In this document: in pieces, positions 26,586-33,959 of the stretch
Numbering within the stretch: the stretch's first letter is position 1
Layout of the letters: the number at the start of each line of letters is the position of its first letter
The notes under the pieces: generated by a model
Seen by the model: only the letters and a program-made list of their open reading frames with translations
Told to the model about the DNA's origin: nothing
Databases searched by the model: none
Position numbers and translations under genes: made by a program
Assembly (NCBI RefSeq): GCF_004011155.1
Contig: NZ_RJWG01000016.1
Span: 1-41,988 of the forward strand
Length of the DNA: 41,988 nt
From: Clostridium prolinivorans
GTDB taxonomy: Bacteria; Bacillota; Clostridia; Clostridiales; Clostridiaceae
Direction: 5' to 3'

Positions 26586-27662
26586 TTGAGTAGTAAAGAA
26601 CCAATACAAGAAAAAAAGGGATTGGGTTTTTTTGAAAAATATTTAACACTGTGGGTAGCAGCATGTATTATAGTAGGAGTTGCCATAGGACGATTAATTC
26701 CTGTAATCCCTGAAACTTTAAGCAAATTTGAATATGCAAATGTATCAATTCCTGTTGCTATTCTCATATGGCTAATGATATACCCAATGATGCTGAAAAT
26801 TGATTTTTCAAGCATTGTCAGGGCAACAAAAAAACCGAAGGGACTAATAGTTACTTGTGTAACAAACTGGCTTATCAAGCCTTTTACAATGTATCTTATA
26901 GCAGCGTTTTTCTTAAAAGTGGTATTCAGCAGGTGGATTGGTTCGGATTTGGCGACAGACTATCTTGCAGGTGCAGTATTATTAGGAGCCGCACCATGTA
27001 CCGCTATGGTGTTCGTATGGAGTTATTTGACAAAAGGCGACCCTGCTTATACATTAGTGCAGGTAGCAGTGAATGACTTAATTATATTGTTTGCATTTAC
27101 ACCAATTGTCGCACTCCTGTTAGGTGTAAGTAATGTAAGCGTTCCTTATGACACGCTGGTATTATCAACAATCCTGTTTGTTGTTATTCCATTGGCAGGA
27201 GGATACCTTACTAGAAGGAACATCATTAAACATAAGGGTATAGAGTATTTTGAAAACGTTTTTCTCAAGAAATTTGATAATGTAACTATCGTAGGTTTGC
27301 TTCTTACTTTAGTAATTATTTTCTCTTTCCAGGGTGAAATAATTTTAAGCAATCCTCTGCATATTATATTAATTGCGGTACCATTAATTATTCAGACGTT
27401 CTTTATATTCTTCATCGCATATGGGTGGGCAAAGATATGGAAACTTCCCCATGATATAGCAGCCCCTGCAGGAATGATTGGAGCAAGCAACTTCTTTGAA
27501 CTTGCTGTTGCAGTGGCTATTTCACTCTTTGGTCTGGACTCTGGAGCCGCCCTTGCAACAGTTGTGGGAGTACTGGTTGAAGTTCCAGTAATGCTTACAC
27601 TTGTAAGGATTGCCAACAACACAAGGCACTGGTTTAAACAAACTGATGAAAGGGGAATATAA
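26586..27662 (+). CDS. acr3: ACR3-type arsenite efflux permease
   Basis: The 358-residue protein has about ten membrane segments. Family marks include the conserved cysteine in LLGAAPCTAMVFVWSYL, the FTPIVALLLG helix, and GMIGASNFFELAVAVAISLFG near the end. It exports As(III) using the proton motive force. Start: GGAGG at 26573-26577 lies 8 bases before the TTG at 26586; the upstream TTG at 26571 overlaps this site. arsC follows 5 bases later in the same operon. Confidence 0.94.
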   Translation: MSSKEPIQEKKGLGFFEKYLTLWVAACIIVGVAIGRLIPVIPETLSKFEYANVSIPVAILIWLMIYPMMLKIDFSSIVRATKKPKGLIVTCVTNWLIKPFTMYLIAAFFLKVVFSRWIGSDLATDYLAGAVLLGAAPCTAMVFVWSYLTKGDPAYTLVQVAVNDLIILFAFTPIVALLLGVSNVSVPYDTLVLSTILFVVIPLAGGYLTRRNIIKHKGIEYFENVFLKKFDNVTIVGLLLTLVIIFSFQGEIILSNPLHIILIAVPLIIQTFFIFFIAYGWAKIWKLPHDIAAPAGMIGASNFFELAVAVAISLFGLDSGAALATVVGVLVEVPVMLTLVRIANNTRHWFKQTDERGI

Positions 27663-27667
27663 AACAT

Positions 27668-28069
27668 ATGAAAAAGAAAGTGGCATTTGTATGCGTACAC
27701 AACTCTTGCCGCTCTCAAATGGCAGAAGGCTGGGCAAAGAAATTGGGGAGTGATGTATTGGAAGCATATTCCGCAGGAACAGAAAATTACCCTGAAGTAA
27801 AACCATTGGCAGTACAGGTAATGGAAGAAGCAGGAGTGGATATGAGTGGCCATCATCCAAAACTATTAAGTGATATTCCAGCAGAATTAGATATCTTAAT
27901 AACGATGGGATGCAATGTAGAATGCCCTTATGTGCCATGCAGGCACAGGGAAGATTGGGGGCTTGCTGACCCGTCAGGTGGCCCGATAGAGGATTATAGA
28001 AAAACAAGAGATATTATCGAAAAGAAAGTAGAGGATTTGATACAGAGGGTAAAAAATAACCAGATTTGA
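27668..28069 (+). CDS. arsC: Arsenate reductase, thioredoxin-coupled (LMW phosphatase fold)
   Basis: The 133-residue protein has the CX5R loop Cys9-VHNSC-Arg15 as nucleophile. Candidate resolving cysteines are Cys82, Cys86 and Cys91 in ITMGCNVECPYVPC. WGLADPSG matches the Bacillus-type ArsC. It reduces As(V) to As(III) for export by Acr3, with thioredoxin as likely electron donor; a small CxxC protein is encoded at 31280. The operon ends in a terminator at 28096. Confidence 0.94.
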   Translation: MKKKVAFVCVHNSCRSQMAEGWAKKLGSDVLEAYSAGTENYPEVKPLAVQVMEEAGVDMSGHHPKLLSDIPAELDILITMGCNVECPYVPCRHREDWGLADPSGGPIEDYRKTRDIIEKKVEDLIQRVKNNQI

Positions 28070-28095
28070 TAAGCAGAGTGTAATTAATCTAAATA

Positions 28096-28140
28096 AAAAG
28101 GTGCAGTGAAGAGAAAACTTCATATGCACTTTTTTCTTTT
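28096..28140 (+). terminator. Terminator of acr3-arsC
   Basis: AAAAGGTGCAGTGAAG pairs with CTTCATATGCACTTTT, apart from a small internal mismatch, and runs into T-rich sequence. Confidence 0.88.
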
Positions 28141-28160
28141 TTTAAATATTGAAGTGACTA

Positions 28161-28213
28161 TTGACAGATATAAAAAACAGGAGTATTATACTAATATACT
28201 TATATGAGTATAT
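28161..28213 (+). promoter_or_regulatory. Promoter of second arsR operon
   Basis: TTGACA (28161-28166), a 17-base spacer and TATTAT (28184-28189) are present. Downstream is the dyad TATACT-TATATG-AGTATA (28195-28212). It shares TATATGAGTAT with the first arsR operator but is arranged differently. Confidence 0.82.
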
Positions 28214-28295
28214 AAGCATGAATTAAAAATTGCAGTTGTTTAAAGTATAAAGTATGTCTGATACAAAGCCAAAATTTTAACGAAAGGAAGATTTT

Positions 28296-28637
28296 ATGAA
28301 TAAATTAACTGATTTTTTCAAAGTGTTGTCTGATGAAACACGTTTGAGAATACTTGTACTGCTGTATCATAAAAAACTTTGCGTATGTGAGATGTGTGGA
28401 ATAACAGGAGAGTCACAGCCCAAAATATCAAAACATCTTGCTAAACTTAGGGATATGGGATTTGTAAAAGATGAAAGGCAGGAACAGTTTATTTTTTATG
28501 ATTTAAATCTTAATGAGCAGGTGTACAAAGAGATATTGGAGAAAATAGTGGATAATATCAACGATTATCCAGAACTGAAAAGTGATATTGAAAAGTGTAA
28601 ATATGCTGAAAAGTATCTTGAAGCGTGCAGAAGGTAA
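28296..28637 (+). CDS. ArsR family regulator (second copy)
   Basis: The 113-residue winged HTH has KLCVCEMC (Cys29, Cys31, Cys34) and the helix SQPKISKHLAKLR. Two further cysteines lie near the C terminus (EKCKYAEKYLEAC), which could form a second type of As(III) site as in some ArsR variants. It heads the permease operon, with 15 bases to the permease gene. AAAGGAAG precedes the ATG. It differs enough from the first ArsR that separate operators are likely. Confidence 0.9.
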   Translation: MNKLTDFFKVLSDETRLRILVLLYHKKLCVCEMCGITGESQPKISKHLAKLRDMGFVKDERQEQFIFYDLNLNEQVYKEILEKIVDNINDYPELKSDIEKCKYAEKYLEACRR

Positions 28638-28652
28638 GGAGGAGGTTTTCAT

Positions 28653-29669
28653 ATGAATATATTGGCTATGGTATTCGGTTGGTTAAATGACCAACTATTA
28701 AAAATGAGATGGCTTTCAGAACTGGTAAGACTTCTTGTGGAGAAAGTATTTGGTTTGTCTGTTAGCGAAAGAATAGGTGGAAGTATTCACTTTTTTATAT
28801 ATGATACAATAAAAATATTTATATTATTATCACTATTAATATTTGTCATATCCTATATCCAGAGTTATTTTCCGCCAGAGAGGACAAAGAAGATTCTCGG
28901 AAAGATAAAAGGCATTAAAGGGAATATACTTGGTGCACTGCTTGGTACCATAACTCCATTTTGCAGTTGCTCCAGCATACCGATTTTTATCGGTTTCACA
29001 TCTGCTGGCTTGCCTTTAGGCATAACCTTTTCTTTCTTAATATCTTCGCCAATGGTGGATTTGGCGTCATTAATGTTGTTAATTTCATTTTTCGGTCCTA
29101 AAATTGCCATAGCCTATGTTGTTGTAGGCTTGATTTTGGCGGTTATCGGAGGAACTTTGATTGACAAGTTGGGACTTGAAAAATATGTAGAAGGATATGT
29201 AAGAGAAATCGAAAATGTTGATGCCGAAGTGCCTGAAATGACCCGCAAGGAAAGAATATCTTATGCAAAGGAACAGGTCAGGGATATTATCCAGAGAGTA
29301 TGGCTATATGTATTAATCGGTGTTGGAATAGGGGCAGCCATTCATAACTGGATTCCTCAGTCAATCATAGAAAATGTGGTTGGAGGCAATAATCCATTTG
29401 CAGTGTTGCTTGCTACTGTAGTGGGCATTCCAATGTATGCTGATATATTCGGCACTCTGCCTATAGCCGAAGCATTATTTGCAAAAGGAGTAGGCGTGGG
29501 AACGGTATTGTCATTTATGATGGCGGTAACAGCCTTGTCGCTGCCTTCCATGATTATGCTCAGCAAGGTAGTAAAGCCTAAACTTTTAGCAATCTTTGTA
29601 TCCATTGTATCAGCAGGAATTATTATCATTGGATATTTATTTAATGCTTTTTCATATATTTTTGTGTAA
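28653..29669 (+). CDS. ArsP-type permease (COG0701, DUF318)
   Basis: The 338-residue, roughly eight-helix protein has the family motif ITPFCSCSSIPIFIGF with two close cysteines (CSC), and the matching second-half motif VVGIPMYADIFGTLPIAEAL. In characterised ArsP proteins such cysteines handle trivalent organoarsenicals. Some COG0701 members have other roles, so arsenic export is inferred from the arsR context. GGAGG precedes the ATG. Confidence 0.87.
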   Translation: MNILAMVFGWLNDQLLKMRWLSELVRLLVEKVFGLSVSERIGGSIHFFIYDTIKIFILLSLLIFVISYIQSYFPPERTKKILGKIKGIKGNILGALLGTITPFCSCSSIPIFIGFTSAGLPLGITFSFLISSPMVDLASLMLLISFFGPKIAIAYVVVGLILAVIGGTLIDKLGLEKYVEGYVREIENVDAEVPEMTRKERISYAKEQVRDIIQRVWLYVLIGVGIGAAIHNWIPQSIIENVVGGNNPFAVLLATVVGIPMYADIFGTLPIAEALFAKGVGVGTVLSFMMAVTALSLPSMIMLSKVVKPKLLAIFVSIVSAGIIIIGYLFNAFSYIFV

Positions 29670-29746
29670 GCAGGTTTGATAAAAGAGTAGGGGTTTATCT
29701 ATGTGTTTCAAAAGAGGTTTAAACGTAGGGGAAGGTGTGCTTAAAC

Positions 29747-30232
29747 ATGGGAAATTATATTCTTTATGCTGTTACGCTAATATTGTTAGTAATATCTTTT
29801 CTCAAAGATGAGAGCAAAACAAAGAATGCTCTAAAGAAAGCCTGGAAGTCATTTGAAAATATATTGCCAGAATTCCTTGGAGTCATTATGCTGGTAGGGA
29901 TACTGCTTGCCGTACTTAACCCTCAAGTCATATCTGCTGTCATAGGAGCAGAATCAGGATGGTTTGGTGTTATTCTTGCAGCCCTTGTTGGAGCAGTTAC
30001 CCTTATCCCAGGGTTTGTGGCATTTCCTACGGCTGCCATGCTGCTTCAAAATGGTGCAGGGTATATGCAGATTGGAGCCTTTGTATCTACGCTTATGATG
30101 GTAGGAATTGTTACGGCTCCTGTAGAGATGAAATACTTTGGTAAAAAACTAACCATTGCAAGAAATGTTTTAGCGTTTATATTTTCTTTCCTGGTAGCAT
30201 ATATAATTGGGAAGGTGGCGGGTGGTATATGA
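29747..30232 (+). CDS. Half-size permease of the ArsP/COG0701 superfamily, first subunit
   Basis: The 161-residue protein has four or five hydrophobic segments. It carries the motif TLIPGFVAFPTAAMLLQNGA, corresponding to one half of full-length COG0701 permeases. Start: a GTG at 29735 opens the frame, but AAGGTG lies 9 bases before the ATG at 29747. It overlaps the next half-size gene by ATGA, so the two are translationally coupled and probably form a heteromer. The cysteines of the CSC motif are absent. Confidence 0.8.
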   Translation: MGNYILYAVTLILLVISFLKDESKTKNALKKAWKSFENILPEFLGVIMLVGILLAVLNPQVISAVIGAESGWFGVILAALVGAVTLIPGFVAFPTAAMLLQNGAGYMQIGAFVSTLMMVGIVTAPVEMKYFGKKLTIARNVLAFIFSFLVAYIIGKVAGGI

Positions 30233-30768
30233 AGTTTATAAAAAGATACAAATTTTTTCTAATTACTATAGGTATTATAGGGATTATTACTTTAATAAAT
30301 AGAAGCATTGGGCTAAAAGCCATTGGTGTTGCAGGGTATAGTTTTAAGGAAATGGCCCTTGTTATCCCACCTGTATTTATTCTTTTAGGATTACTGGATG
30401 TATGGGTTCCGAGAGAAACGATGGTGAAATACATGGGAGAAGGTTCAGGGATAAAAGGCATAATCCTGTCCATCATTTTAGGCTCTGCAGCAGCAGGCCC
30501 GCTTTATGGAGCATTCCCAGTGGCGGCAGTTTTTATGAAAAAAGGCGTTAAATTCAGCAATATACTCATATTCATTGGCGCATGGTCCACTACAAAGATA
30601 CCAATGTTTTTATTTGAAATGTCAGCATTGGGTGCTAAATTTGCTGTAACAAGACTGGTGGTTGATATTCCTGGAATAATTCTTATAGCCTATATACTGT
30701 CTCAATTAATTCCAAAAGAAGAGATAAGGGAAATATATCGGAAAGTTGAAAATATGTGGTATTTGTAA
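30229..30768 (+). CDS. Half-size permease of the ArsP/COG0701 superfamily, second subunit
   Basis: The 179-residue protein has about five hydrophobic segments. AAGPLYGAFPVAAVFMKKG parallels the motif of the previous gene, and WSTTKIPMFLFEMSALG follows. The ATGA overlap with the upstream gene indicates coupling. Together the two would equal one full permease. The substrate is unknown; the context suggests metalloids or a related oxyanion or thiol species. Confidence 0.8.
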   Translation: MKFIKRYKFFLITIGIIGIITLINRSIGLKAIGVAGYSFKEMALVIPPVFILLGLLDVWVPRETMVKYMGEGSGIKGIILSIILGSAAAGPLYGAFPVAAVFMKKGVKFSNILIFIGAWSTTKIPMFLFEMSALGAKFAVTRLVVDIPGIILIAYILSQLIPKEEIREIYRKVENMWYL

Positions 30769-30782
30769 AGGAGAGGGTTTAA

Positions 30783-31022
30783 ATGTCAAAGAACTGGTAT
30801 CCAGTAATTAACTATGAAAATTGTATTGAGTGCGGGGCATGCTTTAACAAGTGCTCACATGGGGTTTACAAGAAAGAAGGTGAACGGCCTGTAGTGGTAT
30901 ATCCTGAAGGCTGTGTTGATGGATGCAGAGGATGTCAAAAACTATGTCCTTCAGGTGCAATAGAGTATGTTGGCGACACAGGTGAAAAGGGGAATTGCAG
31001 TTGCGGATGCTGCAGTTGCTAA
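30783..31022 (+). CDS. 2x[4Fe-4S] ferredoxin with Cys-rich tail
   Basis: The 79-residue protein has Cys14, 17, 20 and 24 and Cys44, 48, 51 and 55, which supply eight cluster ligands (CIECGACFNKC; CVDGCRGCQKLC). The last nine residues, NCSCGCCSC, add five extra cysteines not needed for clusters, suggestive of metal or metalloid binding. GGAGAGGG precedes the ATG. It lies 14 bases after the permease pair. Confidence 0.87.
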   Translation: MSKNWYPVINYENCIECGACFNKCSHGVYKKEGERPVVVYPEGCVDGCRGCQKLCPSGAIEYVGDTGEKGNCSCGCCSC

Positions 31023-31043
31023 ATTTCGGGGGAGGTGGAAGGT

Positions 31044-31247
31044 GTGAGGCCAGTTATTTTAAAGGAGAAGTGTTCTGCACAGGCCAATATCTGCAAAGCG
31101 ATAAATGCATGTCCTAATCATGCAATAAGTTATGTCGAGGATGATGATGAACCTTTAGGTGGCAGAATTGAAATTGACCATGCAAAATGTACAGCGTGTG
31201 GAACCTGTGCAAAGGAATGTTGTGGAATGGCGATAATAATGGAATGA
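31044..31247 (+). CDS. Small ferredoxin-like protein, one complete and one unusual cluster motif
   Basis: The 67-residue protein has a standard C-terminal motif, CTACGTCAKEC (Cys49, 52, 55, 59), with an extra Cys60. The N-terminal motif has only three cysteines at unusual spacing (Cys10, 17, 23), so that cluster may be [3Fe-4S], degenerate, or absent. Start: the GTG at 31035 overlaps the GGGGAGGT site, while the GTG at 31044 has a 7-base spacer. Confidence 0.75.
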   Translation: MRPVILKEKCSAQANICKAINACPNHAISYVEDDDEPLGGRIEIDHAKCTACGTCAKECCGMAIIME

Positions 31248-31279
31248 AAAAATATCAGTTGATGAAGGAGGATTTTACT

Positions 31280-31507
31280 ATGGTAATTAAAGTTTTAGGT
31301 TCAGGATGTGCTAATTGCAAGAAATTAGAAGCCAATGTCAGAGAGGCTGTAAAAGAACTAGGGATTGAAGCCACTATTGAAAAAGTACAGGACTTCAAAG
31401 ATATTATGGCCTATGGTGTAATGAAAACACCCGCTCTTGTAGTGGATGAACAGGTAAAAGTGATGGGAAGAGTTCCGTCAGTAGAAGATATTAAAAAGTA
31501 TTTGTAA
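31280..31507 (+). CDS. Thioredoxin-fold small redox protein (CxxC)
   Basis: The 75-residue protein begins MVIKVLGSGCANCKKLE with active-site Cys10 and Cys13. MKTPALVVDEQVKVMGRVP (cis-Pro region) is typical of the 'redox-active disulfide protein 2' / TM0996 family. It often accompanies COG0701 permeases. It may reduce ArsC or a permease-bound metalloid (inference). Start: in-frame codons upstream exist from 31187, but AAGGAGG sits 8 bases before the ATG at 31280. Confidence 0.88.
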   Translation: MVIKVLGSGCANCKKLEANVREAVKELGIEATIEKVQDFKDIMAYGVMKTPALVVDEQVKVMGRVPSVEDIKKYL

Positions 31508-31672
31508 ATCACATCATTTAACATTTTTAAAGGTAGTGGATTTGGAACATTGATTAATGGCCAGATATTAAATGTTTTTGGTATTGGTCAGATATTTGCT
31601 GTTGCAGGATCAGTGATGTTTGTAGTTGCTTTTATCGCAGCGAAAGTCGTACTGAAAGTACATCAACCTTAA
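31508..31672 (+). pseudogene. C-terminal remnant of a transporter, probably MFS
   Basis: Directly after the stop of the redox gene, an open frame without a start reads as a membrane C terminus: GSGFGTLINGQILNVFG, then AVAGSVMFVVAFIAAKVVL, ending at a TAA at 31670. This resembles the last helices of an MFS transporter. The first part of the gene is missing, indicating a deletion here. The family call is tentative. Confidence 0.5.
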
Positions 31673-31699
31673 ACCGCGTCTTAAAGGGGGGATTGAACC

Positions 31700-32254
31700 A
31701 TTAAGGATGATATTATTGCTTTATGGAAAGAGTTAAGTTCCAACTTAAGAATCTTTATCCGCAAAAAGGTGACAAATGAGCAAGATGCGGAAGATATCCT
31801 TCAAGATGTATTTTTAAAAATATATTCTAATATAGACCAGGTAAAGGATAATGACAGAATATATGCATGGGTGTACCGAATAACAAGAAATTCGATTGCT
31901 GATTATTATAGAAAGAAAAGAGATACTGCTGAATTTTCGGATTTGCCTGATGAGAGAAAAACCGATAATGATGAAGAAGAAATAATAAATGGATTGGTTT
32001 TATGCCTGAAAAATATGATTGACAGCCTTCCAGATAAATATAAGCAGGCTATCATGCTAACAGAATTAGGCGGTTTGACACAAAAAGAACTGGCTCAAAA
32101 ACTCGGTATGTCAATATCAGGGGCTAAATCGAGAGTTCAGCGTGGGAGAAATCTGTTAAAAGAGAAGTTTTTTGAGTGCTGTAAGTTTCAATTCGATGTG
32201 TATGGAAATATTGTTGAATACCAGCATAAAAAAGATAGTTGTAAATATTGCTAA
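31700..32254 (+). CDS. sigZ: SigZ-like ECF sigma factor, probable ATT start
   Basis: Sigma-70 region 2 is visible (KDDIIALWKELSSNLRIFIR, then NEQDAEDILQDVFLKIY), as is region 4 (LPDKYKQAIMLTELGGLTQKELAQKLGMSISGAKSRVQRGR). Standard starts give only a protein from GTG 31769 that lacks the first 23 residues of region 2. The conserved sequence runs back without a stop to an ATT at 31700, which lies 7 bases after the strong site AAAGGGGGG; a TGA lies two codons earlier. The C terminus has Cys residues (FFECCKFQFD, DSCKYC). Its target promoters are unknown; no anti-sigma gene is adjacent. Confidence 0.8.
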   Translation: MKDDIIALWKELSSNLRIFIRKKVTNEQDAEDILQDVFLKIYSNIDQVKDNDRIYAWVYRITRNSIADYYRKKRDTAEFSDLPDERKTDNDEEEIINGLVLCLKNMIDSLPDKYKQAIMLTELGGLTQKELAQKLGMSISGAKSRVQRGRNLLKEKFFECCKFQFDVYGNIVEYQHKKDSCKYC

Positions 32255-32283
32255 AGCATATATGTATTTTGCGTCCTTTTTAA

Positions 32284-32331
32284 AAAACCTCCGTCTATAA
32301 AAGTGAAGTTAAATTTTATGATGGAGGTTTT
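32284..32331 (+). promoter_or_regulatory. Hairpin that buries the ribosome binding site of the DUF2703 gene
   Basis: AAAACCTCC (32284-32292) is the exact complement of GGAGGTTTT (32323-32331), which contains the GGAGG of the next gene. An inner stem, ATAAAA/TTTTAT, adds stability. Translation would be off when the hairpin forms. Confidence 0.6.
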
Positions 32332-32334
32332 ATT

Positions 32335-32892
32335 ATGGGATGTTGTGAAACTCAAAGAAACATTTGCTGCAGTACAAGTTGCGGCTGTGAAGATGAAATT
32401 CATAGTACTGAAAAGAGGAAAGTTGTTATTGATTTTATGTATTTGGATTTAAGCATATGTATGAGATGCCAGGGTACGGAGGACAGTCTTGAAGAAGCAA
32501 TTGCGGACGTTGCCAAAGTGCTTGAATTAACAGGCGCCGAAGTTGTTGTAAATAAAATTCATATTGATAGTAAGGAAAAGGCCATACAGTACCGGTTTGA
32601 GAGTTCACCTACTATCCGTATTAATGGAAAGGATATACAACTGGAAATAAAAGAATCTCTTTGTGAATCGTGTGGTGATTTATGCGGAGATGAAGTGGAC
32701 TGTCGGGTATGGGTGTACAAAGGTAAAGAATACAATGTTCCTCCAAAAGCAATGATAATTGATGCAATACTTAGAGAAATATACAGTAACAACGAATTAT
32801 CAGGGAATGGTAAACAAAGTAAAGAAAAGGAATATGAGATTCCTGAAAATCTCAAGAGATTTTTTGACTCTATGGGCCAAAAAGATGTATGA
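32335..32892 (+). CDS. DUF2703 protein with Cys-rich N terminus
   Basis: The 185-residue protein's N-terminal 20 residues hold six cysteines (GCCETQRNICCSTSCGC). A thioredoxin-like DUF2703 domain follows with ICMRCQGTEDSL (CxxC) and SSPTIRINGKDIQLE. A Cys cluster, ESLCESCGDLCGDEVDC, comes after it. DUF2703 proteins are known only as a family found near metal-resistance genes. Metalloid binding or delivery is an inference from the cysteine content and the neighbours. Confidence 0.82.
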   Translation: MGCCETQRNICCSTSCGCEDEIHSTEKRKVVIDFMYLDLSICMRCQGTEDSLEEAIADVAKVLELTGAEVVVNKIHIDSKEKAIQYRFESSPTIRINGKDIQLEIKESLCESCGDLCGDEVDCRVWVYKGKEYNVPPKAMIIDAILREIYSNNELSGNGKQSKEKEYEIPENLKRFFDSMGQKDV

Positions 32893-32943
32893 ATATTTAA
32901 AATGTAATTTAGGAATATATATAAGGTAAAGCAATTTGTTTAT

Positions 32944-32997
32944 AAACCTTACAGTAAATGTGGATATATACCTCATTTGCTGTAAGGTTTTCTATTT
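32944..32997 (+). terminator. Terminator after DUF2703 gene
   Basis: AAACCTTACAG and CTGTAAGGTTT form the outer stem and AAATG/CATTT the inner. The sequence then runs into TCTATTTT. Confidence 0.85.
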
Positions 32998-33035
32998 TAC
33001 ATTATCCATATAAAACTTTCATGAATAAATGGCAT

Positions 33036-33064
33036 TTGACAATAACATAATATGGATGTATAAT
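33036..33064 (+). promoter_or_regulatory. Consensus promoter of the Mrp/NifX cluster
   Basis: TTGACA (33036-33041), a 17-base spacer and TATAAT (33059-33064) form a perfect sigma-A promoter. The direct repeats TGGCATTTGACAA (33030-33042) and TGGCATATGACAA (33070-33082) flank it, one overlapping the -35 box and one the start site, and are candidate operators. Confidence 0.85.
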
Positions 33065-33102
33065 GTAATTGGCATATGACAAAAACAAAAGGAGTGTTTA
33101 AA

Positions 33103-33936
33103 GTGTCTAACTGTGAAAATTGTCCTACAAAAGAGGATTGTAAAACAAAAGAGGGATGCATGATAGAAAACAATCCTTATAACTTTGTAAACAAAATAAT
33201 CGGTGTTATGAGTGGGAAGGGAGGTGTTGGCAAATCAACGGTATCTGCTCTTATTGCAGAAGAATTAAATAAAAAAGGTTATAAAGTAGGTGTCCTGGAT
33301 GCGGATATAACAGGACCGAGTATTCCAAGGCTTCTTAAAGTAAAAGACAAGAAAGTCCAGTCAAATGAACTGGGAATTTTACCAGTGGCAACTGAAAATG
33401 GAATAAAGGTAATGTCGCTGAACTTATTGATGGAAGAGGAGGAGCAGCCTGTTATATGGCGAGGGCCTTTAATTGCAGGGACAGTAAAGCAATTCTGGAC
33501 GGATGTTTTCTGGGGAGACCTTGACTATTTGGTTATAGATATGCCTCCAGGAACGGGAGATGTTGCGCTGACGGTGATGCAGTCCATTCCCATCAATGGA
33601 ATTGTAATGGTGTCTGTACCCCAGGATTTAGTGTCTATGATAGTCGCAAAAGCAGTGAATATGGTTAAAACAATGAACATTAAGGTTATTGGTGTAGTAG
33701 AAAATATGAGTTATATTATATGCCCTGATTGCAACAAAAAAATCAGAATATTTGGTAGTGAAAACACAGAAGAGTTTTTAAGCAAATTAGACTTAAAACT
33801 TCTTGGGGAATTGCCTATGTGTAGTGATATAGCCAATCTTTCCGAGAAAGATAAAACAATACAAAATGCATCATTGGATGAAACAGTAAGCATTATTATC
33901 GAAAGGATAATGCTTTCAGTCAATGAAAACAAATAA
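33103..33936 (+). CDS. Mrp/NBP35-type P-loop ATPase (iron-sulfur carrier)
   Basis: The 277-residue protein has the Walker A motif SGKGGVGKST (about residues 37-46). Mrp signatures PVIWRGPLIAGTVKQFW and YLVIDMPPGTGDVALT are present, with a CPDC pair near residue 205. Four cysteines lie in the first 19 residues (CENCPTKEDCKTKEGC). Family members carry and transfer Fe-S clusters. Start: the ATG at 33076 falls almost at the transcription start, while the GTG at 33103 follows AAAGGAG by 8-9 bases. It begins a six- or seven-gene cluster. Confidence 0.9.
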   Translation: MSNCENCPTKEDCKTKEGCMIENNPYNFVNKIIGVMSGKGGVGKSTVSALIAEELNKKGYKVGVLDADITGPSIPRLLKVKDKKVQSNELGILPVATENGIKVMSLNLLMEEEEQPVIWRGPLIAGTVKQFWTDVFWGDLDYLVIDMPPGTGDVALTVMQSIPINGIVMVSVPQDLVSMIVAKAVNMVKTMNIKVIGVVENMSYIICPDCNKKIRIFGSENTEEFLSKLDLKLLGELPMCSDIANLSEKDKTIQNASLDETVSIIIERIMLSVNENK

Positions 33937-33959
33937 AAAGATAATTGGAGGGGTATTTC

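Noticed and set aside
27392..28007. Minus-strand ORFs of 154 and 161 residues
   Set aside because: Shadows of acr3 and arsC.
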